Made by a program: the position numbers and the translations under genes. Source: Cyanobium sp. CACIAM 14 (lineage in GTDB: Bacteria; Cyanobacteriota; Cyanobacteriia; PCC-6307; Cyanobiaceae). Taken from it: a DNA stretch of 64,000 nucleotides. How positions within the stretch are numbered: position 1 is the first letter of the stretch; each line of letters begins with the position of its first letter. The notes under the pieces were generated by a model that saw only the letters and a program-made list of their open reading frames with translations, ran no database searches and was not told where the DNA came from. Positions 15,400-24,412 of this stretch are shown piece by piece. The stretch is from contig JMRP01000010.1 of the NCBI GenBank assembly GCA_000708525.1, positions 1 through 64,000 of the forward strand. Direction: 5' to 3'.

Positions 15400-17535
15400 T
15401 CAATCCGCCTCATACACCGCCAGGGCCTCCTGCAGCTTCCGGCGGTGCTCGTCGCGCAGGGCGCTGGGGCTCTCGATGCGGATGCCGGCCCCGAAGCCGA
15501 ACAGCCAGTTGCGCAGGTCGATGTCGCGCTCCACGGTCCAGGGGGGCAGATCGAGCTCCACCGGATAGGGGTGGGTGTCGGCCGGCGAACCGGGCTCCAG
15601 CACGTGCGGTGCGTTGGGGTGGTGCCACCAGCGCTCGCCCGGTAGGGGCCGGGAGAAGCGGGTGTGCTCGATCGGGTAGCGCTGCAGCCCCTCGCGGATG
15701 AAGGCGAAGCTCCAGCCCTGGCAGCAAAAGCGCAGGGTCAGCAGCTGCCGGGCGCGCAGGCGGGGACTGGGGCTGGCCAGGCGCAGCTGGGCGTTCAGAT
15801 CATTCCCGAAGTAGATGCCGCCGCTGTGGTGCAGCAGCAGCTCCAGGCGCCGCAGGGCCTGGGCGTGGGCGTCGTCGCCGCGGCGGGTGCCGCGCTCGCT
15901 GCGGCGCAGGGCCAGGCGGTCGAGCCGCTCGCTGCGGATCAGGCCCACGCCCGTGCCGATGGCGTCCTCCTCGTAGACGAGATACCAGCCGATGTTGTGG
16001 AACAGCAGCTGCAGCGGCCACACCCGGAAGCTGCCGCTGGGACTGTCGGCGAAGGAGGCCACCGAGGCGTAGCGCTCCAGTTCGATGCGGCGCCGCTCCA
16101 CGATCGCCGTCTCCAGCGCCTCGGCCTGGCGCTCGGCCGCCAGCGAATCGGGCCGCACCAGGGCGGAACTCACGATCGAGCGGTTCGCGAACGCCCGCAC
16201 CGGCGGCGCACCGTCCACCGCGAGGCCTCCCCAGGCGAGCCGCTGCTCCAGTTCGGCCAGCAGGTCCTGGGCGGAGGGATCGGCCAGGCGCCTTGCCGCC
16301 TGGCTCACCACCCCATGGATCTCCCGCAGCCGCTGGGCCGAAAGCAGGGCCGTGCCCAGGGCGTAACCGTGGCGCACGTTGTCGTTGCGGCTGCGGAAGC
16401 CGTAGGGGGTGAGCAGTTTCTCGAGGTCCTTGCGCAGGGTGGCCGCCTCGCCGGGGAGGTAGGCGCCGGGGATGGCCTCGAGCCGGGCGATCAGGTGCTC
16501 CGACAGGGGGATGCCGGCGGCGCGATCGAAGGGGTGCTGCAGCAGGTGGCGCAGCAGCAGGAACACCCGCTCGAACACCGGCCCATCCCCCAGCGGCGGT
16601 ACGCCCCCGTGCACCCCGCCCAGCCACGCCTCCCCCTGCCGCGCCGGGCGGGGAGGCGGCAGCTGCAGGGGCGCCAGCGAGGGCTCGGCCGCGGTGAACC
16701 CGTTGGCCTCCAGCCAGGCCAGGTCGCCTTGGAGGGCGGCCGCATCGCCGTAGCACTCGCCGTGGAGCCGGCGCAGGTAGGCGGCGGCCCGATCGGCCAG
16801 GTCGCCCTCCGGCAGCGGCGACGCGATCGCCTCCATCTCGGCGCGGGTGGCGGGGTCGGCGCTGGAGAGCCCGGGCCAGGTGGTGAGCAGCCGCAGCAGA
16901 TGCAGGAGGCGCTCCAGGTCGAGCAGCCGGGAGTAGCCGTGCAGGCGGAAGCGGTTCTCGCGGTTGCGGGCCGAGCGGATGCGGTGCTCGAGGCGGGCCA
17001 GCTCGTCGCGCAGCAGCGGTTCGAGCTCCCGCTGGTGGGTGGGCTCCACCGCCACCAGCGCCGCGAACCCCTCGCTGCGGGAGGGCCCGAACACCGGATC
17101 GGCCAGGGCGGCGGCCAGCTCGCGGATCACCGGTTCGGGCACCAGGCGCGCCCGGGTCTGGTTCCACTGCAGGCAGGTGGCCAGGGGGGTGAACAGCCAC
17201 CAGCCGATCCACTCCACCGGAGCCGGCAGGGTGAGGGCCTGGGTGATGGCCAGGCGCCAGGGGCGGCGGGCGTGGGTGGCATCCACGATCACCGGAAGGC
17301 CGGCCGCCACGGCGTCGCGGATGCGCTGGTGCAGCAGGGCCTCGATGTCGCGCCACGGGCCCTGCACCGCCGCGTCGCCGAAGACCTCATCCCGCACCGC
17401 ATCGGTGGAGAGCACCACCGCGCCGGTGAGCTGCGCCAGCACGCCGGCCAATGTGGTCTTGCCGCTGGCGGGCGGGCCGATCAGCAGGTGGCAGCGCAGG
17501 GGCCGCTCCGGGGAGCTGGGCGGGGAACCAGGCAT
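15400..17535 (-). CDS. P-loop kinase / WYL-domain fusion protein
   Basis: This protein of about 711 residues starts with a P-loop kinase module (GPPASGKTT near residues 20-28, then VVLSTDAVRDEVFGD and PVIVDATHARRPWR), the layout of AAA_33 polynucleotide-kinase-like enzymes. A helical region of about 250 residues follows, and the last third carries a WYL-type domain (LLFHNIGWYLVYEED near residue 520). WYL domains sense ligands such as nucleotides and often control defence or DNA-repair genes. A nucleic-acid end-processing kinase joined to a WYL sensor suggests a repair or defence role, but this is inference. The ATG at 17535 is preferred over one 60 bases earlier. It is divergent from a LysR-type regulator gene. 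Confidence 0.72.
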   Translation of the reverse strand: MPGSPPSSPERPLRCHLLIGPPASGKTTLAGVLAQLTGAVVLSTDAVRDEVFGDAAVQGPWRDIEALLHQRIRDAVAAGLPVIVDATHARRPWRLAITQALTLPAPVEWIGWWLFTPLATCLQWNQTRARLVPEPVIRELAAALADPVFGPSRSEGFAALVAVEPTHQRELEPLLRDELARLEHRIRSARNRENRFRLHGYSRLLDLERLLHLLRLLTTWPGLSSADPATRAEMEAIASPLPEGDLADRAAAYLRRLHGECYGDAAALQGDLAWLEANGFTAAEPSLAPLQLPPPRPARQGEAWLGGVHGGVPPLGDGPVFERVFLLLRHLLQHPFDRAAGIPLSEHLIARLEAIPGAYLPGEAATLRKDLEKLLTPYGFRSRNDNVRHGYALGTALLSAQRLREIHGVVSQAARRLADPSAQDLLAELEQRLAWGGLAVDGAPPVRAFANRSIVSSALVRPDSLAAERQAEALETAIVERRRIELERYASVASFADSPSGSFRVWPLQLLFHNIGWYLVYEEDAIGTGVGLIRSERLDRLALRRSERGTRRGDDAHAQALRRLELLLHHSGGIYFGNDLNAQLRLASPSPRLRARQLLTLRFCCQGWSFAFIREGLQRYPIEHTRFSRPLPGERWWHHPNAPHVLEPGSPADTHPYPVELDLPPWTVERDIDLRNWLFGFGAGIRIESPSALRDEHRRKLQEALAVYEAD

Positions 17536-17706
17536 CGCCGCAGCCTGACCCTGAAGGTGGCCATTGGCAAGCCCTTCCTGCGAAGAAGCACACACCGATG
17601 CAGACAGGAACAGCTTTTCGCCCCAAGACGCTGCTCTTTCGCAGGAGATTCAAGCGCCCGTGGGCGCCCCGGCCGGAAGCTTCCTGCAACACCCCCGAGA
17701 TCCCGC

Positions 17707-18591
17707 ATGGACCTCAGCATCGACTCCCTGCCCAGGCCGGCGGAGCGCTACCGCCTCCCCGCCCTGCTGCAGGACATCCGCCTGCTCGATCTGCTGGAGC
17801 TCAGCGGCACCGGCCAGGAGGCCGCACGCCTGGCCTGCTTCAGCCAGCCCACCGTGAGCCGCCGCTACCGCTCGCTGGCCCAAGATTTCGCCCTGGAGCT
17901 GAACCGGCGCCGGCCCGTGGGCTGCCGCTACGGCACCACACCGGCGATCCAGCTGCTGCGCCTGAGCTGCCGTGCGCACCGCCTCATGGCCGGCGTGGCG
18001 CGGCTGGGGGCGGACGTGCTGCTCCAGCCCTTGCTGGCGGGCTGCTCCTGGCTGCTGCCGGTGCCGCCCCGGTTCCGGCCGGTGGAGAGCTGGCTGGAGC
18101 TGGTGCGCCAGGGGGTGCTCGATGGCGCCCTGGTGTCGGGGCTGGAGCTGCGGGAGCAGGCCCCGCCGGACACCCGGGAGCTGGAGCTGCTGCCGCTGGG
18201 CGCGCTGCCCCTGGCGCTGGCCATGGATCCGGCCGCTGCACCCAGCTCCGGAGACAGCCTCCCCCCAGTGCTGGTGCCCAACCGGGCGATAGGCCAGGGG
18301 CTGCAGCAGGCCCTGACGGAGCGCGGCCTCAGCCTCCGGATCAGCGGCCGCACCTGCCAGACCCCGGCGCAGTGGCTGCAGCTCCTGAGCCGATCATCCC
18401 TGGCGATGCCCCTGCCGGCCCTGGAGCCGGCGAGCTGGTGGGAGCCGCTGCAACGCCAACCCCTGCCGCAACCGCTGCACCTGCCCCTCTGGCTGGCGCT
18501 GCCGGCCAGCTGGCGCCAGCAGACGGTGCTGGTGCATACGGCCGAGCAGCTGCGGGACCAGGCGGGGTTGATCGCGGGGAAAGGGGGATGA
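17707..18591 (+). CDS. LysR-type transcriptional regulator
   Basis: This protein of about 294 residues has an N-terminal winged helix (DIRLLDLLELSGTGQEAARLACFSQPTVSRRYRSLAQDF) and a longer effector domain without a clear periplasmic-binding signature. It resembles LysR-type regulators in the cyanobacterial style, but the first helix differs from classical LysR and the C-terminal part is Leu/Pro-rich. The effector is unknown. It is transcribed away from the kinase/WYL gene with about 170 bases between them, so it may control that gene. Confidence 0.68.
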   Translation: MDLSIDSLPRPAERYRLPALLQDIRLLDLLELSGTGQEAARLACFSQPTVSRRYRSLAQDFALELNRRRPVGCRYGTTPAIQLLRLSCRAHRLMAGVARLGADVLLQPLLAGCSWLLPVPPRFRPVESWLELVRQGVLDGALVSGLELREQAPPDTRELELLPLGALPLALAMDPAAAPSSGDSLPPVLVPNRAIGQGLQQALTERGLSLRISGRTCQTPAQWLQLLSRSSLAMPLPALEPASWWEPLQRQPLPQPLHLPLWLALPASWRQQTVLVHTAEQLRDQAGLIAGKGG

Positions 18592-18802
18592 GGGAGGCGA
18601 GGGCTGTATCCGGGGAAACAGCGGCATGGGCTATAACTCCGGAGAGGAAAGTATGCACTGCGCGGATAGTGGAGCGAAGTCGAGTTCAGGGCCCCGTGTT
18701 GGTGGTTCACAGAAGCTCGTGCAAGCTCCAGACTGGCCTGAGCGTTCCGTTTAGCCCCCTGAAGCAGGCCCAGCCAACCTTCCTGGTGACGGAGCCCTGC
18801 TG

Positions 18803-20380
18803 ATGGACGTGTTTTCCTTTCGCGACCGGGTCGTCGAGGACTACGGGCAGTTCAGTCGCGGCTTCACCCAGATCAAGGCTCCGGACCTGCAGGAGTTTGT
18901 GGATGGGAGCTACGGCAAGGGCGAGTTCTGGCCCTCGCCGCTGATCCAGCTCAACCCCAGCTTCGTGAGCGGCGGCGCCATCGGCGAGCTGGTTGAGGCG
19001 GGGCTGCTGCACCCCGAATGCAGCCGGATCTTCCGCTGGAGCAAGGACCATGGCCCCGGGCAAGAGCTGCAACTCCATCGCCACCAGCGCGAAGCGATCG
19101 AGATTGCGCGGGGCGGCGGCATCTTTGTCGTCACCTCCGGAACCGGCTCGGGGAAGTCGTTGGGCTACATCATCCCGATCGTGAATCGGGTGCTGGAAGC
19201 CCGTGAGGCTGGCGATCTGCAGAAGCGCATCCGGGCGATCGTGATCTACCCGATGAATGCCCTGTGCAACAGTCAGCTGGAGGAATTACAGAAATATCTG
19301 GGCCTGGGCTATCCAGACGGCCCGAGAGTCACCTTCGCTCGCTACACGGGCCAGGAGAGCGATGAGGAACGTGAAAAGATCAAGAACGATCCCCCCGATA
19401 TCCTGCTAACAAACTACGTGATGCTCGAGTACATCCTCACCCGGCAGGATCCGCTGGATCAGAAGGTGATCAGCGATGCCAGGGGACTGGAGTTCCTGGT
19501 GCTCGATGAACTGCATACCTATCGTGGCCGCCAGGGTGCGGATGTAGCCCTGCTGGTGCGGCGGGTGCGGCAGAAACTCAACAGCAATCTGATCTGTATC
19601 GGCACCTCGGCCACCATGGCCTCGTAGGGTACGGCCAGGGAACGCAATGCCACGGTTGCGGCGGTTGCGAGCAAACTCTTCGGCACGGCGATCCCGAGTG
19701 AGCACATCGTCACCGAAACGCTGCAGCGCGTCACGGAAGGCGATCTGCCTGGCCCCGAGGAGTTGAAGGCAGCCCTGCAGGCGGATCTCTCAGAACCAGC
19801 AACGAAGGAATGGAAGGCAGCTGATCTTCGCCAGCACCCGCTGGCCCGGTGGGTTGAGCTGAAACTCGGCCTGGAGCGGGAAGACGGGCTGCCTGATGGC
19901 GAGTGGGTGCGCTGCAGGCCCCACACCCTGCAGGAGGCCAGCAAAGACCTGGCAGAACAGACAGGCCTCGCACACGAGCAGATCCTGGCCACACTCCGGG
20001 ATTTCCTGCTGTCCGCCTACAGGGTGGAGGTGGGCCCCAATCGCCGCTTCTTCGCCTTCATCGATCTGGAGCCGGCCCTCGGCGAACCCTGGCGCGAATG
20101 GGTGGTGACGCGTCTGCAGATGGATCTGGCCGCCGCCGCCGCCATCGAGCAGCGCCTCGGCCAGCTCAACGCCGCCATTGCCGCCGACAGCCGCCTCGGC
20201 AAGGCCTTCCGGATCGGCCACAGCTACGTCACCCCCACCCAGAGCCTGGAGGGTCGCTCCAGCCGCGACTGGTTCGCCGAAGTGGTAGCCAGCGAACTCA
20301 AACCCCTGCTCCAGGAGTACTGGTTCGATGCCCCCGAGGAAGCCGAACGCCAGGCCGCAGCCCTGTTGGAGGGGTGGTGA
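18803..20380 (+). pseudogene. DEAD/DEAH helicase fused to McrB C-terminus, with amber codon
   Basis: Residues 1-274 are the N-terminal part of a very large DUF1998-type DEAD/DEAH helicase of the kind found in defence systems such as Druantia: LHRHQREAIEIARGG, TSGTGSGKSLGY (residues 111-121), LLTNYVMLEYILTR, LDELHTYRGRQGAD, CIGTSATMAS. A TAG at 19625-19627 interrupts the frame exactly where homologues have Glu in MASEGT, and the same frame continues with helicase sequence. At about 20040 it switches in frame to the McrB C-terminus: FFAFIDLEPALGEPW, AFRIGHSYVTP, LLQEYWFDAPEEA. The helicase C-terminal half and the McrB GTPase domain are both gone, so a deletion joined two neighbouring defence genes. 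Confidence 0.82.
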
Positions 20381-20452
20381 GTAAACACTTCAGCGGGTCT
20401 CTTGTGGCCAGCAGCTTGATACAAGTAGCCTGGATGTAGTCTGCCTCTCGTC

Positions 20453-20902
20453 ATGACTGATCTAGAAACTGCCCCAGGTGGCGCTCTCGACAAGAAAAGC
20501 TGGCATGACATCTTATTGCTGCCTCTTACTTTTCTCGGGCTTAAAGATGATAAGGAAATTCAATTTATTAAATTCCTCAGGAGTACCCAGTGGGACAAGC
20601 TGCAAGCCGAGGACTTTGTGAATTTTACCCGCAAAGAACGTGTTGACTTGATCAATCAATACAGCAGCTCAATCTATCTCAGGAAGCACACCAAGGCCAC
20701 CAATAGGCTCGCGCTTGTCGCTGTGGTTTTGACTGGGTTCACGGGTTATGTGGCATTTGAGAACCTCAAGGATTCAAGGCAGGCGGCGATGTCCAGAAAT
20801 TCACCTGCCAAGATTATTGTCACAAGCGTCCCTCCGGTCCATCTCGTCACCGGAGATGCCCCCGCAACTTCTCCCGCGCGGCAACGAATCATGAAGCCAT
20901 AG
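20453..20902 (+). CDS. AT-rich single-pass membrane protein, unknown
   Basis: This 149-residue protein has one hydrophobic segment (RLALVAVVLTGFTGYVAF, about residues 83-100), a charged N-terminal domain (TFLGLKDDKEIQFIKFLRS, RKERVDLINQYSSSIYLRKH) and a disordered tail. Composition is distinctly more AT-rich than its surroundings. It lies between the McrB tail and McrC, where mcrB and mcrC normally overlap, so it was inserted later or sits at a recombination point. Upstream is a small palindrome CTTG-ATA-CAAG. I do not recognise the family. Confidence 0.5.
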   Translation: MTDLETAPGGALDKKSWHDILLLPLTFLGLKDDKEIQFIKFLRSTQWDKLQAEDFVNFTRKERVDLINQYSSSIYLRKHTKATNRLALVAVVLTGFTGYVAFENLKDSRQAAMSRNSPAKIIVTSVPPVHLVTGDAPATSPARQRIMKP

Positions 20903-20935
20903 CCCGAGTATCCGATCTTTTCTTTCTTGTGGACG

Positions 20936-21996
20936 ATGAGCATCCCGGTTCGCAATATCTGGTGGCTCATGCTCTACGCCTCCGATCTGGGGCCTGCCGC
21001 CAACCACGCCAAGCTCGCCGCCGAGGCCCTCCCCGACGACATCCCCGATCTGGTGGCCGAAATCCTGGCCCGCGCTGTGGAGCAACGGCAACGGCGCCAA
21101 CTCACCACGGCCTTCCTGCCCAGAGAAGCGGTGCTCAGCCGGGTGCGTGGCCGCATCGATCACCTCACCACCAGTCGCCATCGGCTGTTGGCCGAAGGGC
21201 AGGTGGCCTGCCGGTTCGAAGAACTCTCCGTCGACAGCCCCCGCAACCGCTACGTGCGTGCCGCGCTCGACACCGTTGGGCGGCTGGTGCGCAAACCCGA
21301 GCTGGCCCACCGCTGCCGCGGCCTGGCCCATGGCCTGCGGCTGCAGGGGGTGGTGGGGGAAGCGCCGACCCGCCAGCAGATCAGCAGCGAACGCTTCGGC
21401 CGTCACGACCAGGCCGACCAGCCGATGCTCGCCGCCGCCCGGCTGGCGATGGATCTGGCCCTGCCCACGGAAGAGGCCGGGCCCAACGCCGTGCTCGACC
21501 GAAGCGTTGCGTGCACTGGCTGCGGCGGCTGTACGAGAAGGCGATCGGTGGCTTCTACCGCCTGCATCTCGATGAAGCCCACTGGCTGGTGAACACCGGC
21601 AAGGCGCTCACGTGGCCATATGAGGAGGCCACCCCTGGTCTGGCCCAGGTGTTCCCCTCGATGCGCACCGACATCGTGATCGATCGCCGCGATCTGCCCC
21701 AGCGCCTGGTGATCGACACCAAATTCACGGGCGTGCTCGGCTGCGGCTGGTACCGCGAGAAGTCGCTGCGATCCGGCTATGTGTATCAGCTGTATGCCTA
21801 CCTTCACTCCCAGGTGGGCCGCGGCGACCCCTGGGCCGACCAGGCCTCAGGCCTGTTGCTGCATCCCGCCATCCATGGCGACTTCGATGAATCGGTGCGA
21901 ATCCAGGGGCATCGGCTGCGCTTCGCCACCGTGGATCTTGCTGGGAGTCACGGGGAGATCAGGGAGCGGCTGCTTGGGCTGGTACCGGAGGCTTGA
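20936..21996 (+). pseudogene. mcrC: McrC subunit, frameshifted
   Basis: The start SIPVRNIWWLMLYASDL, then LLAEGQVACRFEELSVDSPRNR and AMDLALPTEEAGPNAVLD are the N-terminal two-thirds of McrC, the nuclease subunit of the McrBC modified-DNA restriction enzyme. The frame is lost at about 21505-21515, and the rest (VHWLRRLYEKAIGGFYRLHL, MRTDIVIDRRDLPQRLVIDTKFTG, containing the PD-(D/E)xK residues) continues in another frame to 21996. Both halves are well conserved, so a single small indel broke the gene. Its partner McrB survives only as a C-terminal piece, so the system is dead. Confidence 0.88.
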
Positions 21997-22028
21997 TGCA
22001 TGCCGCCCCACTTCACACAGCAATGCCC

Positions 22029-22250
22029 TCAGCCGTTGAACTCATCGATGGGTGTTTCGGTATCCCAGGCCTTGCCGATGGAGCGGTCCAGGCGCTTGAG
22101 CAACGTGGCAAAGGTTTCGCCGTCCCGGCGCACCAGCAGCACCGGACAGTCGTAGCTGGTGCTGGCGGAGGCCACACACTCGGCCCCCACCCGACCCACT
22201 GTGATGTCGCCACCGTCCTCCAGGATTGCCTCGATGTTGGGATAGCTCAT
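22029..22250 (-). CDS. Small hypothetical protein
   Basis: This 73-residue protein reads YPNIEAILEDGGDITVGRVG, DCPVLLVRRDGETFATLLKRLDRSIGKAW. It looks globular, with one beta-rich half and one helix. No family was recognised. It is divergent from the RecQ-PRTase gene with 47 bases between the starts, so the two share a promoter region and it may belong to the same system. Longer in-frame starts exist but have unlikely Arg/Cys-rich sequence. Confidence 0.5.
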   Translation of the reverse strand: MSYPNIEAILEDGGDITVGRVGAECVASASTSYDCPVLLVRRDGETFATLLKRLDRSIGKAWDTETPIDEFNG

Positions 22251-22297
22251 GGTGTCGCGCCCAATGTCTCGCCTGTTCCGTGTCCTGCTGCGGTGGA

Positions 22298-24388
22298 ATG
22301 TCCGTGATGGCTTCCGTGATTTTCCAGCACACCCGCGCCCTTGAGTTGTTGCGTGCCGGCTCGGGCAACGCCGATGCTCAGTTCCGCGACGGCCAGCTGG
22401 AGGCCATCCAGGCAGTCTGTGAGCCATCCAGCCGTGTGCTCGTCGTGCAGAAGACCGGCTGGGGCAAGAGCTTCGTCTACTTCATCGCCACCAAGCTGCT
22501 GCGGGAAGCCGGCCGCGGGCCAGCCCTGCTGATCTCTCCCCTGCTGGCGCTGATGCGCAACCAGATGGCCGCCGCTGAGCGGATGGGCTTGGTTGCCCGC
22601 ACGGTGAACTCCACCAACCTCGACCAGTGGCAGGAGGTGGAAGAGCAGGTGAGCTCTGGCGCGATCGACATCCTGCTGATCTCTCCGGAGCGGCTCAACG
22701 CTCCTGCTTTTGTGCGCGGTCCCCTCGCCCAGCTCAACCCCAGCCTGGTGGTGATCGATGAGGCCCATTGCATCTCCGACTGGGGGCACGACTTCCGCCC
22801 CGACTACCGCCGTGTGGGCCGGCTGGTGCGGACCCTGCCCAACGTGAGCCTGCTGGCGACCACCGCCACCGCCAGCAACCGGGTGATGGCCGACCTGCAA
22901 CGCGAACTCGGCCCTGATCTCACCGTGCAACGGGGCGATCTCCACCGCCCCTCCCTCACCCTCCAGAGCCTGCGCATCCCCAGCCAGCCGGCCCGTCTGG
23001 CCTGGCTGGCGCAGACGCTGCCGGGCCTGGAAGGCAGCGGCATCATCTACGCCCTCACCACCCGCGATGCCGTGCTGGTGGCGGAGTGGCTGCAGACCTG
23101 CGGCATCGACGCCCGCGCCTACACCGGCGCCATGGACAGCGGCGATCGTGAGCGACTGGAGGAGGCCCTGATCGCCAACCAGTGCAAGGCGCTGGTGGCC
23201 ACCACGGCCCTTGGCATGGGCTACGACAAGCCCGATCTGGGGTTCGTGATCCACTACCAGGTGCCCGGCTCGGTGGTCGCCTATTACCAGCAGGTGGGTC
23301 GGGCCGGCCGGGCCCTGCCCTCCGCCTACGGCGTGCTGCTCAGCGGCGAGGAGGAGCTCGCCATCACCGACTGGTTCATCCGCAGCGCCTTCCCCACCCG
23401 CGACCAGGTCGAGCGCCTCCTCGAAGCCCTGGAACACGGCCCCGAAGAGGGCTGCACCGAAGCCGAACTGCTGGCCCAGCTCAACCTGCCCAAGGGGCGC
23501 CTGCTGCAGGCGCTCAAGATCCTGTCGCTGGAGACACCTGCGCCGATCGGCAAGCAGGGCTCCCGTTGGCAGCGGCTGCCGGCGGCGCTCCAGCCGGCGT
23601 TCTGGCAGCGGGTGGAGCGCCTCACGGTGTTGCGCGATGCCGAGGCTCATCAGATGCAGGCCTATGTGGATCTGTCCTTCGGGGAGCACATGGCTTTCCT
23701 GATCGAGGCGCTCGACGGCGACCCCAGCACCGTGGGTCCGCCCACCCTGCCGCCCCTACCGGAGACGGTGCCGGACGACCTGGCCCGCGAGGCCGCCAGC
23801 TTCCTGCGCCGCCTGCGCATCACCATCGACCCCCGCAAGCAATGGCCCTCCGGCGGACTGCCGATCAATGGTCTCAAGGGGCGCATTCCTTCCAACCGCC
23901 TGGCGGAACCTGGAAAAGCGCTGAGCTTCTGGTCCGACGCCGGCTGGGCAGAACTGGTGAAACTCGGCAAGTATCAAACCGGCCACTTCGATGAGGCGCT
24001 GGTGGAGGGGTGCATGCGGCTGATCCAGCAATGGCGGCCGGCTCCCCCGCCCGAATGGGTCACCTGCATCCCCTCGCGGCGCCATCCCACACTGGTGCCG
24101 GCCTTTGCGGCTCAGCTGGCCGCCGCCCTTGGCCTGCCCTTTGTCCCTGCCCTGGAGAAGGTGCGCGACACCGCCCAGCAGAAGGCCATGGAGAACAGCA
24201 CCCAGCAGGCCCGCAACCTCGACGGCAGCCTCGCCATCACGGGCCCCATCCCCACGGGGCCTTGCCTGCTGGTCGACGACATGGTCGATTCCCGCTGGAC
24301 CTACACCGTGGCGGCCTGGCTGCTGCGCGAGCATGGAGCTGGCCCGGTGTTCCCCCTGGCCCTCGCCCAGACCGGTCAGAGCGACTGA
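22298..24388 (+). CDS. RecQ-type helicase fused to a ComF-like phosphoribosyltransferase
   Basis: This protein of about 696 residues has a RecQ-type SF2 helicase core: Walker A QKTGWGKS (51-58), LLISPLLALMRNQM, VIDEAHCISDWGHDFRPDYR, TATA box, GIIYALTTRDA and YYQQVGRAGRA. A winged-helix-like region follows. The last 150 residues form a phosphoribosyltransferase domain of ComF type: TCIPSRRHP, VRDTAQQKAMENSTQQARN and LLVDDMVDSRWT, the PRPP-binding loop. ComF-like domains occur with DNA uptake and repair. The gene is followed 24 bases later by a DprA-like gene. ATGs at 22298 and 22307 are both possible. The system role is inferred. Confidence 0.85.
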   Translation: MSVMASVIFQHTRALELLRAGSGNADAQFRDGQLEAIQAVCEPSSRVLVVQKTGWGKSFVYFIATKLLREAGRGPALLISPLLALMRNQMAAAERMGLVARTVNSTNLDQWQEVEEQVSSGAIDILLISPERLNAPAFVRGPLAQLNPSLVVIDEAHCISDWGHDFRPDYRRVGRLVRTLPNVSLLATTATASNRVMADLQRELGPDLTVQRGDLHRPSLTLQSLRIPSQPARLAWLAQTLPGLEGSGIIYALTTRDAVLVAEWLQTCGIDARAYTGAMDSGDRERLEEALIANQCKALVATTALGMGYDKPDLGFVIHYQVPGSVVAYYQQVGRAGRALPSAYGVLLSGEEELAITDWFIRSAFPTRDQVERLLEALEHGPEEGCTEAELLAQLNLPKGRLLQALKILSLETPAPIGKQGSRWQRLPAALQPAFWQRVERLTVLRDAEAHQMQAYVDLSFGEHMAFLIEALDGDPSTVGPPTLPPLPETVPDDLAREAASFLRRLRITIDPRKQWPSGGLPINGLKGRIPSNRLAEPGKALSFWSDAGWAELVKLGKYQTGHFDEALVEGCMRLIQQWRPAPPPEWVTCIPSRRHPTLVPAFAAQLAAALGLPFVPALEKVRDTAQQKAMENSTQQARNLDGSLAITGPIPTGPCLLVDDMVDSRWTYTVAAWLLREHGAGPVFPLALAQTGQSD

Positions 24389-24412
24389 GCACCTGTCCCA
24401 TTGGCCGCCCTG

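Noticed and set aside
15664-17700. Plus-strand extension of the LysR-type gene across the kinase/WYL gene
   Set aside because: Only the part after 17707 is protein-like. The upstream part is antisense to the kinase/WYL gene and lacks motifs, so the start was placed at the ATG at 17707.
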